6,201 nt of DNA from positions 837 to 7,037 of the forward strand of contig NVTT01000067.1 of NCBI GenBank assembly GCA_002401655.1, read 5' to 3'. Below are positions 5,420 to 6,201 of the stretch, one piece after another. Positions within the stretch are counted from its first letter, which is position 1; the number at the start of each line of letters is the position of its first letter. The notes below the pieces were generated by a model. It had not been told where the DNA came from. It ran no database searches and worked only from the letters and a program-made list of their open reading frames with translations. The stretch comes from Gammaproteobacteria bacterium. GTDB lineage: Bacteria > Pseudomonadota > Gammaproteobacteria > Enterobacterales > Kangiellaceae. Position numbers and translations under genes: made by a program.

Positions 5420-5728
5420 TTATTTTGAAAATTGATCTTCAAGGTAACGAACAATATCTCCTGATTCATACATCCACTCAGTTTTGCCATCTTTATCAAT
5501 TCGTAAGCATGGAACCATGGTGCTACCACCACCGGTTTGTAGGGCATTATAATGTTCTGAACCTTCATGTATATTACGTTTTTCCATATCGACACCTAGT
5601 TTTTTCATGGCAATACTCACACGAAAGCAAAATGGGCAACTTGAATAGTGGTATAGGTAGTGATCTTTGATAAATGTTTCAGAATTATCGTCATTTTTGG
5701 TGAGCATAGATATTATTTCTTTAATCAT
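5420..5728 (-). CDS. Glutaredoxin-like thioredoxin-fold protein
   Basis: The product is a 102-residue glutaredoxin / glutathione-S-transferase N-terminal-like protein. Visible features are the redox motif Cys31-Pro-Phe-Cys34 after a beta strand (DHYLYHYSSCPFCFRV), the cis-proline segment MVPCL (Pro73), and the glutathione-contacting SGDI turn (89-92) followed by a C-terminal helix (VRYLEDQF). Such proteins reduce disulfides or handle glutathione adducts in the cytoplasm, and two active-site cysteines imply dithiol activity. The length suits a single-domain glutaredoxin rather than a full GST, and the ~20-residue charged N-terminal extension before the first strand is somewhat long. The ATG at 5728 has a poor ribosome binding site; the next in-frame ATG at 5707 (MLTKNDD) is an alternative. 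It is the first gene of a probable three-gene leftward cluster. Confidence 0.85.
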   Translation of the reverse strand: MIKEIISMLTKNDDNSETFIKDHYLYHYSSCPFCFRVSIAMKKLGVDMEKRNIHEGSEHYNALQTGGGSTMVPCLRIDKDGKTEWMYESGDIVRYLEDQFSK

Positions 5729-5770
5729 ATTTTTAGTTGTGGCAAAGGCGTTTATGTTTTGATAAGGGAT

Positions 5771-5798
5771 ATTATACCTGAGTTTTATCAGCTTATAA
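5771..5798 (-). promoter_or_regulatory. Probable promoter of the glutaredoxin/metallo-hydrolase cluster
   Basis: On the minus strand a perfect TATAAT (5776-5771) is preceded, 16 bases upstream, by TTATAA (5798-5793), a weak -35 match. The predicted start near 5764 gives a leader of about 36 nt before the glutaredoxin ATG at 5728. The his promoter running the other way must lie in the same 120-base region, but I could not assign it with confidence. One option is TTGATA at 5759-5764 with the poor -10 TTTTAT at 5783-5788. Confidence 0.5.
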
Positions 5799-5844
5799 CT
5801 AAAGAATATTGGCTAATAGACTTCTAAAGCTTGATGATTAAATC

Positions 5845-5919
5845 ATGAAGAAAGACACGCTTAAATCTCCTGTTTGGATTGCTATTTCAATCCATCAAAC
5901 CCACCGACATATGCCATGA
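5845..5919 (+). CDS. hisL: Histidine operon leader peptide
   Basis: This is a 24-codon ORF in the leader of the hisG operon, too short for ordinary gene calling. It ends ...SIHQTHRHMP, with three His codons (CAT 5893, CAC 5902, CAT 5908) within six codons. Scarcity of charged His-tRNA would stall the ribosome there and favour the antiterminator. Known enteric hisL peptides instead have a run of consecutive His (seven in E. coli), so this leader is longer and has dispersed His codons. Support comes from the location, the pause hairpin that overlaps the His codons and stop, the alternative pairing downstream, and the terminator before hisG. The ribosome binding site is weak; an imperfect palindrome (5834-5846) surrounds the start. 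Confidence 0.7.
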   Translation: MKKDTLKSPVWIAISIHQTHRHMP

Positions 5920-5995
5920 CGGTGTTTTTTAGTGTTTTGTAATAAGTAGTAACAAAATTCTTAAGCCCCGTTTAGAAATATTCGGGGCTTTTTTT
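5902..5995 (+). promoter_or_regulatory. Histidine operon attenuator (pause hairpin, antiterminator, terminator)
   Basis: Mutually exclusive structures can be drawn. The 1:2 pause hairpin pairs CACCG (5902-5906) with CGGTG (5920-5924), extended by CAT/ATG across an A-A mismatch; it contains two His codons and the leader stop. In the 2:3 antiterminator, CGGTGTTT (5920-5927) pairs with AAGCCCCG (5963-5970), giving seven pairs including one G-U around one mismatch. An inner hairpin TTTTGT/ACAAAA (5935-5940, 5952-5957) would shorten the loop between them. The 3:4 terminator is AAGCCCCG with CGGGGCTT. Segment 2 is thus shared by segments 1 and 3, and segment 3 by 2 and 4, which is the standard logic of amino-acid attenuators. 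Energies were not computed. Confidence 0.7.
5963..5995 (+). terminator. Rho-independent terminator (attenuator) before hisG
   Basis: AAGCCCCG (5963-5970) and CGGGGCTT (5983-5990) form an 8-bp GC-rich stem with a 12-base AT-rich loop, and T residues run through 5995. It lies between the leader ORF and hisG, ending 21 bases before the hisG ATG. That position makes it a regulated attenuator rather than a gene-end terminator. Confidence 0.9.
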
Positions 5996-6016
5996 ATGTA
6001 ATAAAGAGATTAAAAG

Positions 6017-6201
6017 ATGACATTAAAACTAGTACTACCAAAAGGACGAATTAACACTAAGGTCTTAGCTTTGCTATCGGATTGTGGCATTGAGCTAGTT
6101 GGTGGCGATCGTGACTACCGTCCAAAGGCTTATGGATTTGACCTAGAAGTTAAGCTACTAAAAAGTCAAAATATAGCGACTATGGTTGAATTAGGTCAGC
6201 A
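6017..6201 (+). CDS. hisG: ATP phosphoribosyltransferase, N-terminal part (gene runs off window)
   Basis: HisG catalyses the first committed step of histidine synthesis, joining ATP and phosphoribosyl pyrophosphate to give phosphoribosyl-ATP, and is usually feedback-inhibited by histidine. The first 61 codons are visible. The start MTLKLVLPKGRINTKVLALL matches the HisG opening (LxLPKGRL), followed by a second strand/helix region with DRDYRP and DLEVKLLKSQNIATMVELGQ, where family members continue into the (D)xGI/xGxD substrate site. AAGAG lies eight bases before the ATG at 6017. The LPKGR form and YRP segment resemble the short-form enzymes more than the E. coli long form (which begins RIAMQKSGR). 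Short forms need the partner HisZ, which is not in view. The leader attenuator upstream supports its identity as the first gene of a his operon. Confidence 0.8.
   Translation, partial: MTLKLVLPKGRINTKVLALLSDCGIELVGGDRDYRPKAYGFDLEVKLLKSQNIATMVELGQ

Noticed and set aside
5401..5670. Two further ORFs (5401-5595 minus, 5425-5670 plus) over the glutaredoxin gene
   Set aside because: Both are out-of-frame shadows of the CPFC-containing glutaredoxin-like gene and have no motif of their own.

Overview
The window looks like chromosomal DNA from an AT-rich marine gammaproteobacterium, perhaps an Alteromonadales relative of the Colwellia or Thalassotalea kind. That placement is inferred from low GC, a FabV-type enoyl reductase, a clear GcvA regulator, and a histidine operon controlled by a leader peptide. 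No phage genes, integrase, tRNA, rRNA or CRISPR array were seen.

Layout. Positions 1-374 hold the 3' part of an unrecognised gene (+). It converges on fabV (410-1603, -), the enoyl-ACP/CoA reductase of fatty acid synthesis. About 690 bases without an annotated protein follow, and they are not empty. A leftward intrinsic terminator lies at 1756-1783. Two face-to-face promoters lie at 2145-2187, one driving gcvA rightward (2290-3171) and one driving an unannotated leftward transcript of about 380 nt that ends at that terminator. This is the layout of gcvA/gcvB in enteric bacteria, so the leftward unit is the best candidate here for an unannotated regulatory RNA.

A vapBC-type toxin-antitoxin pair (3239-3858, +) comes next. 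Eleven bases after the vapC stop is a 139-bp element with inverted REP-like ends headed by GTAG (3869-4007), which resembles a REPIN. A leftward cluster occupies 5728-4029: a glutaredoxin-like protein, a secreted metallo-beta-lactamase-fold hydrolase, and a small three-helix membrane protein. The genes are separated by only 46 and 34 bases, which suggests an operon with its promoter near 5771-5798.

The right end (5845-6201, +) is the start of a histidine operon. It has a 24-codon leader ORF with three His codons within six, a pause hairpin overlapping those codons, an alternative antiterminator pairing, a strong terminator (5963-5995), and the first 61 codons of hisG. The HisG N-terminus reads like the PKGR short-form type rather than the long form of E. 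coli.

The most interesting items are the candidate GcvB-like RNA unit with its shared promoter/operator region, the complete his attenuator with an unusual leader peptide, and the REPIN-like element.
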